From: Bacteroidia bacterium
GTDB lineage: Bacteria; Bacteroidota; Bacteroidia; Bacteroidales; VadinHA17
Length of the DNA stretch: 27,034 nt
Direction: 5' to 3'
NCBI GenBank assembly: GCA_026391515.1
Contig: JAPLEC010000452.1
Location: 1-27,034, forward strand
A program made the translations under genes and the position numbers. The notes under the pieces were generated by a model. It did no database searches and was not told the DNA's origin. It was given only the letters and a program-made list of their open reading frames with translations. Shown here in pieces: positions 7,434-16,900 of the stretch. Each line of letters starts with the position of its first letter. Within the stretch, counting starts at the first letter, position 1.

Positions 7434-9896
7434 TTGAAATTGACTATATCCGATATTGCAAAAATCGTAAATGGAAGTCTGTCAGGAAATCAAGATCTGG
7501 CAATATCTGATCTTGTTACCGACAGCCGTCAGCTGACCTTTCCGGAAGGGATGGCCTTTTTTGCAATCCGGGGAAAGAACCATGACGGTCATCATTTCAT
7601 CGGCAATCTTTACCAGAAAGGAATCAGAGCATTTATTGTTGAGGCTCTGCCTGCTGATATGGCAAGGTACTCCGATGCTGCCTTTATCTTGACGAATAAC
7701 ACAATTTCTGCCCTTCAGCTTCTGGCAGCTTATAAAAGAGAGACTTTTAAATCACCGGTAATTGCTGTCACCGGCAGCGCCGGAAAGACAGTTGTTAAAG
7801 AATGGCTGGCCGATATCCTGGGACTCTCAGTGCCGGTAATAAGGAGTCCTAAAAGCTACAACTCTCAGGTCGGCGTTCCACTTTCAGTATGGAAGCTGGA
7901 TGAAAAATATAAGCTTGGAATATTTGAAGCAGGTATCTCCTTACCCGGAGAAATGGAAAAATTACAGAAGGTCATTAATCCCGATATTGGTGTTATTACA
8001 AATATTGGTGACGCTCACAGTGAGAATTTTACTGATAATAAAACAAAAGCAAAGGAGAAACTTAAACTTTTTTTAAATACCTCTTTATTAATATATTGCA
8101 GCGATCAGGAACTTGTTAAAAAACTAATACAGGAAGATAAAAATCTTCGGTCAAAAAAGTTGATCGACTGGTCGTGTGAAAACAAAAGTGCTGCAATCTT
8201 TGTAAAAAAGAGTCTGCAACCCGGGAATCATACCCTGGTTAAAATGGATTACCTGGGCAAGACGAATGATTTCATAATACCTTTCACTGATCGTGCTTCA
8301 ATTGAAAATGCGATTACTGTGATATCGGTTTGTCTTGCTTTGGAAACCGATCCGGAGATTGTCAGAAAAGGATTAGCCGGCCTTGTTTCTGTAGCAATGA
8401 GGATGGAGATGAAAACCGGGATAAACCATTGCCAGCTTATTGAGGATTATTATAACTCTGATCCCGGTTCACTGGGGATGGCTCTTGATTACCTCAGAGG
8501 TCAGAAAAACAGGAAAACAACACTTATTCTTTCCGATTTTGTGCAAAGCGGCCGGGACGAAAAAGAGCTTTACAGCGAGGTTGCAGATCTGATTAAGAAA
8601 TCCGAAATTGACAAGTTTATTGGCATAGGTCCTGCTCTTACAAGAAACAGCATTTCATTTAATAAAAGCGCATCATTTTATTATTCCACCGAAGAATTCA
8701 TAATGAAATTTAATGCGGCTGGGTTCAGAAATGAAATGATACTTCTTAAAGGTGCACGAAAGTACGAATTTGAAAAGATTGGCAAACTTCTTGAACTTCA
8801 GATACATCAGACTGTGCTGGAGATTAATCTTGATGCGATAGCACATAATCTGAATGAATTCCGCCGGCATCTTGATCCTAGTACCCGCATAATGGCAATG
8901 GTAAAAGCATTTGCTTATGGCGCCGGCCCTGCAGAAATTGCAGGATTACTTGAATATCACCGGGTCAGCTATCTGGGTGTTGCTTATGCCGATGAAGGAG
9001 TAGAGCTGAGAAATGCAGGTGTGACTTTGCCGGTAATGGTTATGAATCCTGACCCTTCATCATTCGATCTGATAATAAAGTACGATCTTGAACCTGAGAT
9101 CTATAGTATTCAATCTTTGATGGAATTTTCGGATATTGCTTCAAAGCATGGGATTGTTCACTATCCGGTTCATATAAAAATTGACTCCGGGATGCACAGG
9201 CTTGGTTTTATGCCCGAAGATATCCCGGAGCTGGCAGCAAGAATAAAAACACTTGAATCCATCAGGGTAATTTCAGTTTTCTCACATCTTGCTGCAAGCG
9301 AAGATCCTGAATTTGATCAGTTCACTCACCACCAGGCAGAAGTTTTTCTAAATGCTGTTTCACTGATTAAGGAAGCAACGGGATACTCTTTCCTGAGGCA
9401 TATCTGTAATTCAGCAGGGATAGTCCGTTTTCCTCAGTATCAGTTCGAAATGGTTCGACCCGGTATTGGTATGTATGGTGCCGGTGAATTTAATGGACTT
9501 AACCTGAAGCCGGCAGGTCGTTTCAAAACGAGGATATCACAGGTAAAAAAGATTCCGGGAAGAGAACCAGTTGGATATGGTTGTGCCGATATGTCTGATG
9601 AAGAGCGTGTTATTGGTATTCTTCCCGTTGGTTATGCAGATGGTCTTAATCGGAAGCTGGGCAACCGCAACGGCTCAATTCTGATAAATAATAAAAGAGT
9701 ACCGATAATCGGTAACGTCTGTATGGATATGTGCATGGTCGATATAACCGGTCTGGATGCAAAGGTTGGTGATGAAGCAGAAATATTTGGTGAAAATATC
9801 CGGATCGATGAAATTGCTTCTAAATGCCAGACTATTCCGTATGAAATACTTACTTCAATACCAGGTAGGGTAAAAAGGGTTTTCTTCAGGGAATAA
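7434..9896 (+). CDS. murF/alr: Bifunctional MurF ligase / alanine racemase fusion
   Basis: The first half (about 1-455) resembles UDP-MurNAc-tripeptide:D-Ala-D-Ala ligase. It has the P-loop VTGSAGKT (112-119), PKSYNSQVGVPLS, a T-N-IGDAHSENF segment followed by a Lys-rich stretch, and EDYYNSDPGS. The second half (about 460-820) is a PLP-dependent alanine racemase. It has the PLP lysine in MVKAFAYGAG (Lys491), HIKIDSGMHRLGF, VRPGIGMYG, the second catalytic tyrosine in VGYGCADMSDEE (Tyr715) and PIIGNVCMDMCMVDI. The fusion is known across Bacteroidota and couples making D-Ala to ligating D-Ala-D-Ala in cytoplasmic peptidoglycan precursor synthesis. No ATG is available at the N-terminus. The TTG at 7434 gives the standard start MKLTISDIAKIVNG, and a second TTG lies two codons later. 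The stop is 4 bp from the convergent nadE stop. Confidence 0.96.
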   Translation: MKLTISDIAKIVNGSLSGNQDLAISDLVTDSRQLTFPEGMAFFAIRGKNHDGHHFIGNLYQKGIRAFIVEALPADMARYSDAAFILTNNTISALQLLAAYKRETFKSPVIAVTGSAGKTVVKEWLADILGLSVPVIRSPKSYNSQVGVPLSVWKLDEKYKLGIFEAGISLPGEMEKLQKVINPDIGVITNIGDAHSENFTDNKTKAKEKLKLFLNTSLLIYCSDQELVKKLIQEDKNLRSKKLIDWSCENKSAAIFVKKSLQPGNHTLVKMDYLGKTNDFIIPFTDRASIENAITVISVCLALETDPEIVRKGLAGLVSVAMRMEMKTGINHCQLIEDYYNSDPGSLGMALDYLRGQKNRKTTLILSDFVQSGRDEKELYSEVADLIKKSEIDKFIGIGPALTRNSISFNKSASFYYSTEEFIMKFNAAGFRNEMILLKGARKYEFEKIGKLLELQIHQTVLEINLDAIAHNLNEFRRHLDPSTRIMAMVKAFAYGAGPAEIAGLLEYHRVSYLGVAYADEGVELRNAGVTLPVMVMNPDPSSFDLIIKYDLEPEIYSIQSLMEFSDIASKHGIVHYPVHIKIDSGMHRLGFMPEDIPELAARIKTLESIRVISVFSHLAASEDPEFDQFTHHQAEVFLNAVSLIKEATGYSFLRHICNSAGIVRFPQYQFEMVRPGIGMYGAGEFNGLNLKPAGRFKTRISQVKKIPGREPVGYGCADMSDEERVIGILPVGYADGLNRKLGNRNGSILINNKRVPIIGNVCMDMCMVDITGLDAKVGDEAEIFGENIRIDEIASKCQTIPYEILTSIPGRVKRVFFRE

Positions 9897-9900
9897 GATT

Positions 9901-11553
9901 TTAATACCGTGCGACAAGCGGCATTCTTCTGCCATCACCAAAAGATTTTGAAGAAATTCTGAGTACAGGCGGAGCCTGGTATCTCTTGAATTCGTTGTAA
10001 TTTATTAACCTGATTACCTTCAGAACAATTTCATAATCAATACCTTCGCCGGTTATTCGCTCTGCCGGCTTTTGCAGCTCTATGTACTGATAAAGAATTG
10101 AGTCAAGAATCTTATATTCAGGAAGCGAATCAGTATCGAACTGACCCGGTTTTAACTCGGCTGAAGGCAGCTTGTTTACTGTGTTTTGAGGGATAATCTC
10201 CTTGTCCCTGTTAATATAATTTGCAAGCTTATAAATGTCTGTTTTATAGACATCTCCAAGGACAGATAACCCGCCAGCCATATCGCCGTAAAGTGTTCCG
10301 TAGCCAACAGCTGCTTCGCTCTTATTCGAGGTATTTAAAAGAATGGATCCGAACTTATTTGAGATTGCCATAAGCAGTGCAGCTCTGATTCTTGCCTGCA
10401 GGTTCTCCTCTGTAATGTCCTTTTCCTTTCCCTGGAACAATGGTACGAGATCTTCCTCAAAGGCACGGAAAGGTTTCTCTATGCTTAAAATATCATATTT
10501 TACATTCAGCCTTTCGGCAAGGGTAACTGCATCTTTAACTGAATGTTCTGACGAGTACCTTGAAGGCATTAACAGCGCTCGTGCATTTTCATTTCCCAGC
10601 GCTTCCACAGCAAGACACAGGCAAAGAGCAGAATCAATTCCTCCAGAAAGCCCAACAATGCAACTTTTAAATTTAGTCTTCGCAAAATAATCATGTATGC
10701 CTGTCACAAGGGCTTTGTGAATGAGTTTAACAGGCTCTTCTCTGACATCTCCGACAGCATTTTCCCCGGAAAAAATATCATCAACGGAGAATGTCTCAAT
10801 TGCCTCAATGAAGAAAGGTAAGCGTCGCCATATTTCTCCTTTTTTATTAACTATCATTGATGCTCCGTCAAAAATCAGCTCGGTATTTGCTCCGGTCTGG
10901 TTTACAGATATTACCGGGATCTTATATTTCTTCGCTTTTGCTTTGAAAATGTTTGCCTTTGTTTCAGTTTTTGTATACGAAAAAGGTGATGCTGAGATAT
11001 TTATGATGATATCCGGATTCAGCTTTATCAACTCCTCCATTGGAGAAACTGTATATAAACTCTTCTTCTCAAATTCGTTATCAAAAGGCTGTTCATCCCA
11101 GAGATCTTCACAAATGGTTATGGCAAGGTTCAACCCTTTGAAAGGAAAGGCAGAAAAGTTTTTTTCAGGTTCGAAATACCTGTACTCATCAAAAATATCA
11201 TATGTGGGCAGAAGCGCTTTGTTTGTTGAATAAATAACTTTTCCTTCTGATAGTACAAGTGCCGAATTAAATAATTTTTTCCCTTCAGGGTTTTTATTTA
11301 ATGTCGGAGAACCCACAATTGCAGTAATGCCTGTGCAATCCTTTGATATTTCATCCACTGTCAGGGAACATTTTTCTATAAAGTCAAGACGATCCAGCAG
11401 ATCGAGAGGAGGATAACCGGGTATGCACAGCTCTGAGAAAATAATAATGTCGGCTTTTTCATGCTTTGCTTTTTTTATTGCATTGCAGATAAGCTCCTTG
11501 TTCCTGGCAAAGTTGCCAATATGATAATTCAGCTGTGCAACTGAGATTTTCAT
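9901..11553 (-). CDS. nadE: Glutamine-dependent NAD+ synthetase
   Basis: This enzyme performs the last step of NAD+ synthesis, amidating deamido-NAD+ with ATP and ammonia released from glutamine. The N-terminal nitrilase-type glutaminase (about 1-260) shows the Glu-Lys-Cys triad: FSELCIPGYPP (Glu41), NKALLPTYDIFDE (Lys113) and TICEDLWDE (Cys148). The C-terminal ATP-pyrophosphatase domain has SGGIDSALCL (303-312), LLMPSRYSSEHS, NTSNKSEAAVGYGTLYGDMAGG and a KLPSAELKPGQ loop. At 550 residues it is the shorter glutamine-dependent form. It follows the outer-membrane barrel gene by 9 bp on the same strand and is probably co-transcribed with it. Confidence 0.97.
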   Translation of the reverse strand: MKISVAQLNYHIGNFARNKELICNAIKKAKHEKADIIIFSELCIPGYPPLDLLDRLDFIEKCSLTVDEISKDCTGITAIVGSPTLNKNPEGKKLFNSALVLSEGKVIYSTNKALLPTYDIFDEYRYFEPEKNFSAFPFKGLNLAITICEDLWDEQPFDNEFEKKSLYTVSPMEELIKLNPDIIINISASPFSYTKTETKANIFKAKAKKYKIPVISVNQTGANTELIFDGASMIVNKKGEIWRRLPFFIEAIETFSVDDIFSGENAVGDVREEPVKLIHKALVTGIHDYFAKTKFKSCIVGLSGGIDSALCLCLAVEALGNENARALLMPSRYSSEHSVKDAVTLAERLNVKYDILSIEKPFRAFEEDLVPLFQGKEKDITEENLQARIRAALLMAISNKFGSILLNTSNKSEAAVGYGTLYGDMAGGLSVLGDVYKTDIYKLANYINRDKEIIPQNTVNKLPSAELKPGQFDTDSLPEYKILDSILYQYIELQKPAERITGEGIDYEIVLKVIRLINYNEFKRYQAPPVLRISSKSFGDGRRMPLVARY

Positions 11554-11562
11554 AAATAAAAA

Positions 11563-12264
11563 TTAAAAGTTGACTCCCAGCCTGAATGACAATAATCTGT
11601 GAGAAATCTTATCATTCGGCTGGCCTTTTTTATCTGTAGTTATATCAAGAAAATTATTCTCAAAGTTAAGGCCAACAACAATAGCAGTATTTCCCCCCAC
11701 AGCGTATTCCATGCCTATCAGTGCGTGGTACCCAAGGTTGAACAGGTTTATTTCTGACGTGGCCTTTTCATTTTTATCACCTATTTTCACTTTACCCCCG
11801 ACAACAACTTTCGGATCTAAACCAAGATCAGTAAAAAATGTAAGATAACCGATCTGGTTTGTTTGCAGCTTCAATCCAAATGGGAGTGATAAATATTGAA
11901 TCTTATAAATAACTGCCTCATTGGGTAGTAACTCGACAGTTGTATTGTTTAATTCCAAAGTAGTTGCAACTGTACCACTATTTACTAACCTTCCTCCGGC
12001 ACTAATAATACTTATACCTGAAGAGAAAGCATAATTAGATGCGAAGTACCTGCAATAGGTGATTCCAAAATTAAATCCGGGTCTGGAACCCTTGTTGCTG
12101 ACAGAATCATTATCAGAACCAAACCAGCTGATCAAAGGATCGACATGTACTCCGAAACCTATCTTTGGTTTAGGCTGGGCATGAGATATATTTGAAAGGG
12201 AAACCAGAAAAATAAGAATTGTGATTTTATGTACTTTTGTCCTGATGTACTGTAAATATTTCAT
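11563..12264 (-). CDS. Small outer-membrane beta-barrel protein (porin-family/OMP_b-brl type)
   Basis: This 233-residue exported protein has a basic N-region, a hydrophobic stretch ITILIFLVSLSNISHA and probable signal cleavage near residue 29. The mature part has alternating strand patterns typical of an 8-stranded barrel: KIGFGVHVDPLISWFG, PGFNFGITYCRYFASNYAFSSGISIISAGG, IQYLSLPFGLKL, YLTFFTDLGLDPKVVVGGKV and NLGYHALIGMEYAVGGNTAIVVGLNF. It ends LLSFRLGVNF, with the C-terminal Phe expected for BamA-dependent insertion. It belongs to the broad Bacteroidota porin-family/PorT-like barrels, but I cannot assign it to PorT itself. It lies 9 bp upstream of nadE and divergent from gldB. Confidence 0.82.
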   Translation of the reverse strand: MKYLQYIRTKVHKITILIFLVSLSNISHAQPKPKIGFGVHVDPLISWFGSDNDSVSNKGSRPGFNFGITYCRYFASNYAFSSGISIISAGGRLVNSGTVATTLELNNTTVELLPNEAVIYKIQYLSLPFGLKLQTNQIGYLTFFTDLGLDPKVVVGGKVKIGDKNEKATSEINLFNLGYHALIGMEYAVGGNTAIVVGLNFENNFLDITTDKKGQPNDKISHRLLSFRLGVNF

Positions 12265-12346
12265 TTATAACTGTTATTAATTTAACTTCTAATTCCCATG
12301 CGAAAATAACAAATAATAAGAAAAGTTATTGTGCTGTTTAAAAGAG

Positions 12347-12377
12347 TTGTCATAATGACGAAAAGTATTTATTTTAG
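12347..12377 (+). promoter_or_regulatory. Probable gldB promoter
   Basis: TTG (12347-12349), a 20-bp spacer and TATTTTAG (12370-12377) match the Bacteroidota -33/-7 arrangement, with one mismatch to TAnnTTTG. The -7 box ends 21 bp before the gldB ATG. It overlaps a short palindrome GTCAT-A-ATGAC (12349-12359). Confidence 0.4.
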
Positions 12378-12398
12378 GAAAACCGAAAATTTGGTATT

Positions 12399-13418
12399 AT
12401 GAGGATCCGTTTTTGCATTATAATCTTTCTGGTTTTATTAATGCCCTGGCAATTGTCATGCAAAAGAAATCGTTACAGAATCGATACATCCTCGGTAGCA
12501 GTCAAGATTGAAATAAAGAGGCTTGAAAAGGATCTTTTTTCTCTTGACCCTGAAAAAATACCGGCCAGTTTACCTGCTCTTAAAGAAAAATATGGTGATT
12601 TTCTTCAGTTATTCAGTTACGTTATAAATACGGGAAATGTCAATGATTCGTCATTCAGCGATTTCCTGGTAAGGTTTTGCACCGATAAACTTAATAACGA
12701 AGTTTATTCTTCTGTAATTCAGCATTATCCTGATATTGAATTAGTTAAGAAGGGGATAGAAGATGCTTTCTCTCATTATCTCTGTTATTTTCCGGGGGGG
12801 AAAATACCAGCTGTTTTTACCTGCATTACCGGTTTCAACAACAGCATTATAGTAGGAGATTCTGCACTTGGTGTCAGTCTTGACAAATACCTTGGTAAGG
12901 ATTGCAAATATTATCCTCGTCTTAAAATTTATAAATATATAGCTGCACGGATGAATTCGTGGAATATTGTGCCTGATTGTATATTTGGATGGGGTTCAAC
13001 AGAATGGAATTTTGATGAGATGAATTATTCTGCTGACAATGTTCTTGCAGAAATAATTCATGAGGGTAAGCTGAAATATTTTGAAAAATGTATGCTTCCG
13101 GAAATAGCCGACACGCTTCTTTTTGAATTTACTTCAGACCAGATGACATTCTGCAGGAATAATGAAGGTCAGATGTGGGAATATCTGATAGAGCATAACA
13201 TTCTCTTCAGCACCGATCAGTTCATTATCAGGAAGCTGGAAGGTGAAGCACCCTTTACGAGCTATTTTACAAATGAATCACCTGGCAGGGCTTCTGTGTG
13301 GTTAGGTTTCAGAATAGTGGAATCGTACATGGTGAAGAACAAAGGGATCAGCCTTAATGATCTCATGAAGAATACTGATATTCAGGGCATTCTTGAGAAA
13401 GCGAGATATAGTCCTTAA
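12399..13418 (+). CDS. gldB: GldB-like gliding-motility/T9SS-associated lipoprotein
   Basis: This 339-residue protein has a lipoprotein-type signal (CIIIFLVLLMPWQLSC, probable lipidated Cys21). The mature sequence matches the GldB pattern: IEIKRLEKDLFSLDPEKIPASLPALKEKYGDFLQLF near the N-terminus and FGWGSTEWNFDEMNYSADNVLAEIIHEGKLKYF in the C-terminal half. It ends with ASVWLGFRIVESYMVKN. GldB is needed for gliding in flavobacteria, and related proteins occur in many non-gliding Bacteroidota, where the role is unclear. The His-Glu in IIHEGKLKYF is not followed by a second zinc histidine in HExxH spacing, so no protease activity is claimed. As I recall, gldB lies near nadE in several Bacteroidota, which fits the divergent nadE unit here. 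Confidence 0.85.
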   Translation: MRIRFCIIIFLVLLMPWQLSCKRNRYRIDTSSVAVKIEIKRLEKDLFSLDPEKIPASLPALKEKYGDFLQLFSYVINTGNVNDSSFSDFLVRFCTDKLNNEVYSSVIQHYPDIELVKKGIEDAFSHYLCYFPGGKIPAVFTCITGFNNSIIVGDSALGVSLDKYLGKDCKYYPRLKIYKYIAARMNSWNIVPDCIFGWGSTEWNFDEMNYSADNVLAEIIHEGKLKYFEKCMLPEIADTLLFEFTSDQMTFCRNNEGQMWEYLIEHNILFSTDQFIIRKLEGEAPFTSYFTNESPGRASVWLGFRIVESYMVKNKGISLNDLMKNTDIQGILEKARYSP

Positions 13419-13423
13419 TAAAA

Positions 13424-13457
13424 AACGTAGAGACGCAATGCACTGCGTCTCTACGTT
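13424..13457. repeat. 14-bp perfect palindrome (GTAGAGACGCA-type), likely bidirectional terminator
   Basis: AACGTAGAGACGCA (13424-13437) and its exact complement at 13444-13457 flank a 6-nt loop, ATGCAC. The hairpin lies 5 bp after the gldB stop and 20 bp after the ferredoxin stop on the other strand, preceded by an A-run. The GTAGAGACGC...GCGTCTCTAC core resembles short palindromic repeats I recall from several bacterial phyla. Acting as a terminator for both convergent genes is inference. Confidence 0.65.
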
Positions 13458-13477
13458 AGGATTAAAAAGATTGCGAA

Positions 13478-13645
13478 CTACTCAGGATGAATTGCCTCAA
13501 CCGGGCATACATCAGCACATGCACCACAATCGGTGCAGATATCCGGATTAATTTTGTAGATGTCGCCTTCAGATATAGCTTCAACAGGACACTCATCAAT
13601 ACAGGTTCCGCATGCAGTGCAATCTTCGTTAATTTTGTAAGCCAT
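13478..13645 (-). CDS. 2[4Fe-4S] ferredoxin
   Basis: This small clostridial-type ferredoxin has 55 residues, read from the ATG at 13643-13645 to the TAG at 13478-13480. It begins MAYKINEDCTACGTC. The first cluster motif is C9-x2-C12-x2-C15-x3-C19-P and the second is C37-x2-C40-x2-C43-x3-C47-P, in the usual pseudo-twofold arrangement, each followed by VEAI. It is a cytoplasmic low-potential electron carrier, and its presence suggests an anaerobic or fermentative lifestyle. The redox partner cannot be read from the neighbours. It is a single gene, convergent with gldB across the 14-bp palindrome. Confidence 0.96.
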   Translation of the reverse strand: MAYKINEDCTACGTCIDECPVEAISEGDIYKINPDICTDCGACADVCPVEAIHPE

Positions 13646-13759
13646 TTCTATGATTTTTAGTTAAATAAATTACAATAATCGCACAAATTTATCCAAAATT
13701 TCTAAATTAAAAAATTCCAGATACATTATACAATAACCATGCCTCATGTGTTTATTTGA

Positions 13760-13916
13760 GATTCCTCATTTCACCGCCTTTCGGCGGTTCCATTCGGAAT
13801 GACAGTCGCACTTAAATACAGGGGGAAAGAGGAGGCAGCACGCATTGGCGTGCTGCCTCCTCTTTCCCTTTCTACTCCCTGGAAACACTGTCAATTCCGA
13901 GCGATAGCGAGGAATC
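13760..13916. repeat. Nested composite palindromic repeat, about 157 bp
   Basis: Three nested inverted pairs share a centre. The outer arms are GATTCCTC (13760-13767) and GAGGAATC (13909-13916). The middle arms are TCGGAATGACAGT (13794-13806) and ACTGTCAATTCCGA (13887-13900), complementary with one extra base. The inner pair is a perfect 21-bp stem, 13823-13843 with 13848-13868, around the loop ATTG. A small hairpin ACCGCC-TTTC-GGCGGT (13773-13788) sits in the left half. It fills most of the space between the ferredoxin start and the 3' end of the propeller/barrel gene; the rest of that gap is AT-rich with nothing else visible. It looks like a dispersed non-coding repeat, possibly with a second hairpin element inside. 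No ORF is present. Confidence 0.75.
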
Positions 13917-13943
13917 GTTGTCTGGATGGTAAATTATATTTGT

Positions 13944-16900
13944 TCAAAAATCGAGACTGAATGATAAGTAGAACATTTTAGGCATCAAATAGTTATCTTC
14001 TATACCCCATGCCCAGTCAGCTCTGATGAAATATCCCAGCAATTGCATTCTAGCTCCGAAACCAAACCCGGCAACCACTGGTTCATGGTTCGTATCGAGG
14101 GTTACTTTTACAGGGCCATTGGTAATTGTTTCGCTATCGTAATAGTTTTTACCCGACCATGGCGAAGTACCCGTCCAGGCTGTGCCAATATCTCCAAATC
14201 CGACAACCTGTAAGCTGTTAAGAAAATTTGAACGAAGAGGATGGCCTGCCAGATATCTAATTACTGGCCATCTTATTTCGCTGTTTATAAGGGCAAAATT
14301 GTTTCCATTCCTGACATTCTGACTGAAACCTCTGAGATTGGTGGCAAGAGCCTGGAAGCCATAGTTCATATCAGGATCAACAGGAATTGAATAGTCGAAC
14401 ATCGGATATTTGGTAAAGAAATATCCCATCCAGTTGTCAACGCCACCGAGGTAATATATAAGCTTGGTGGGGCCAAAAGATGTACTGGCTGCGAACCGGT
14501 TAGCCCAGATAAGCTCCCGATGTATTTTTGTGTACTTTCTGAAATCAGCACCAACGACAAACATGCCCGATTTCCTGGCAGTCAGTTCTTTATAATATTC
14601 TCCAAAGATTTTAAATCTTGTACCGTAATAGATATTTACGCATCTTCTGCGTGTATTATCAAAGATAATCTCACCTTTCAGGCTGGCCCAATGCTGTGAA
14701 AAGGCTTTGCTGTTAAGAGTGACCATATCAGTAGACAGATAAACATGCCTGTCGTACCTGTACGATAGTGTTCCCTTGAGGGCTAGAACCGGAGTAATAG
14801 GCTTAGCATAGGAAAGGTAGATATTATGAGTATGTGTTTTGAAAAGAGTAGTATCATTTGAACTGAAAAATGCCATCCTGTGGAAGATAAGCTGTTTATC
14901 GAATTTCCCTTTGAGATTCTCAACGCTTATCAGATATTCATTACTGTCGAAATTACCGGAGAGTCTTATGCCTCCGGTTATTCTATAGTCCTCAAAAAGA
15001 TCAAGCACTCCGAACCGTACAAGTCCATTTATTCCTGGATTATAATATGGTGCCCCGGAACTATAAACCTGATATGAATTATTAAGGAAGCTGAAATCAA
15101 TCTGATCTACAATGTAGCTGTTATAAAATGAAGTCTGATAGATTCTTTGTAATGGAAGTTGAAGCTCTCCGGTATCCAGGTCGATATCCATGTAGTCCTT
15201 TCTCCACAATTGCTCATAGTAGTTTTGTTTTTCTTTTTCAAAAATATAATGGTTGATATCAATTGGTTCATTCTTAATATAATACTCGTATAACGGTTTT
15301 GTCAGTGTATCTCTTCTTCTCCTATCTTCCGCAATAAGCCATTGCCTGAGTTGCTCAACACTATCTGCTTTATGCAGCATTCTTGTTTCATCCTTCCTGA
15401 AATTACTTATGACAATTTCATTTTCCGGTACCTGTTTCAAATTACTCAGGAGACCCTTCCTCAGGAGATACCGGCTTTTGCTGTAAAGAATCTCACCATA
15501 TGTGTCAGATCCATTTACAGCAGACTGATCAATAATGTTGCGATCATAATTGGTAACAGGTATTGAATTTAAATAATACCTGTAGTGGGTTGTGGTGTCA
15601 ATATAACTTATCGTACTGTCGAATCTTGCTGTAAATCTGTTCAATACGCCATTTGCATTGCCTACATAGGCAAATTTATTACGGCCAATTTCACCTGATA
15701 AAAGTTTGTCATTGTATTTCCCTTCTGAAAGCCTTGTGAGAAGGTTACCTTTTTTGGAGATGTTGTATATAAACAAATCGTAATTCAAACCGACCTTTTC
15801 GAAAGGACTGCCAGTATTTGTAAGAGTGTCCGACAGCCTGTTTGATGAAAAGAGGATTTCGTCAGGTGATTCTTTAAGGAAAGAAGGATTCATATCATCT
15901 GCAACATCTCTTGTGATTTGTTCATTGGTCCCTGAAGCTATTGTGTGTATATAAATATCAGTTATACCATCTTTCACGGCAGAAAAAATCAGTCTCGATC
16001 CTTCAGGTGCAAATGAGAAGTCAAGGATTTTATCAAAATAAAGCAGGTTTCTTTTTTCAGTCGATTTATCATTGACCCTGTAGAAGCACATCACAAGTCC
16101 GGCTTTTTCCTCGTTTATAAAAGTGAGTATTTTACTGCTCGGATGCCAGGCAAGTACAGGATAAGTCTCATCACTTTTTTGAGGAAGCCTTGGTTCTGCC
16201 CGGAAAATAATTCTCTGTTTGCCGGTTACCTGATTGTACAGCCATATTCTCTTCCTTCCCCAGTCGTTAGTAATATATGCAATATACTGACCATCAGGAC
16301 TAACTCTTACTTTCTGATAAATCTGTTCCTTTTTCGATTTATGTACTAAGTTTTCATCATAGCCTGGAAGATTTCGATCACCCGAATGTTCATTTTTATA
16401 AAATTCCTGCCATTCTTTAAGAAGATCCTTAATATTTTTCCCGATGACATACAAAAAACCATTATCGATGTTCTTATAAACCTTTGTAAGATATATTATA
16501 TTGGGAATCAGGGCATCTCCATATTTCTTACCAATGAATCGCCAGAACGACTGACCTGCGAGGATTGCATCATCACCTTCCAGATGGCTTATTTTTTTAA
16601 ATTTACCTGACATAATCCCATCTTTTACCTCGTTCTCCGTACCGTAGTCCCATCCTGAAGAGACATAATTTACAAGGCCTTTTAAATACCAGTCCGGCAT
16701 GTTTATTACTGAAGAGCTTGATACTCTGTCACGAACATCCGCATTATATAGAATCTCATTGATAAGCACTTCAGTAATTGAGGCTGCTACCTGATGATTA
16801 TAAGATTCATGATCTCCATCATAGTACAGCATCACTTTGTTTTTTATTATCCTGCTGAAGCCACCTGTATTGTAATTTTCTTCGTCAGAGGTAACAAGTC

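Noticed and set aside
10721..11233. 170-codon plus-strand frame
   Set aside because: It is antisense to nadE, which has full catalytic motifs across this stretch.
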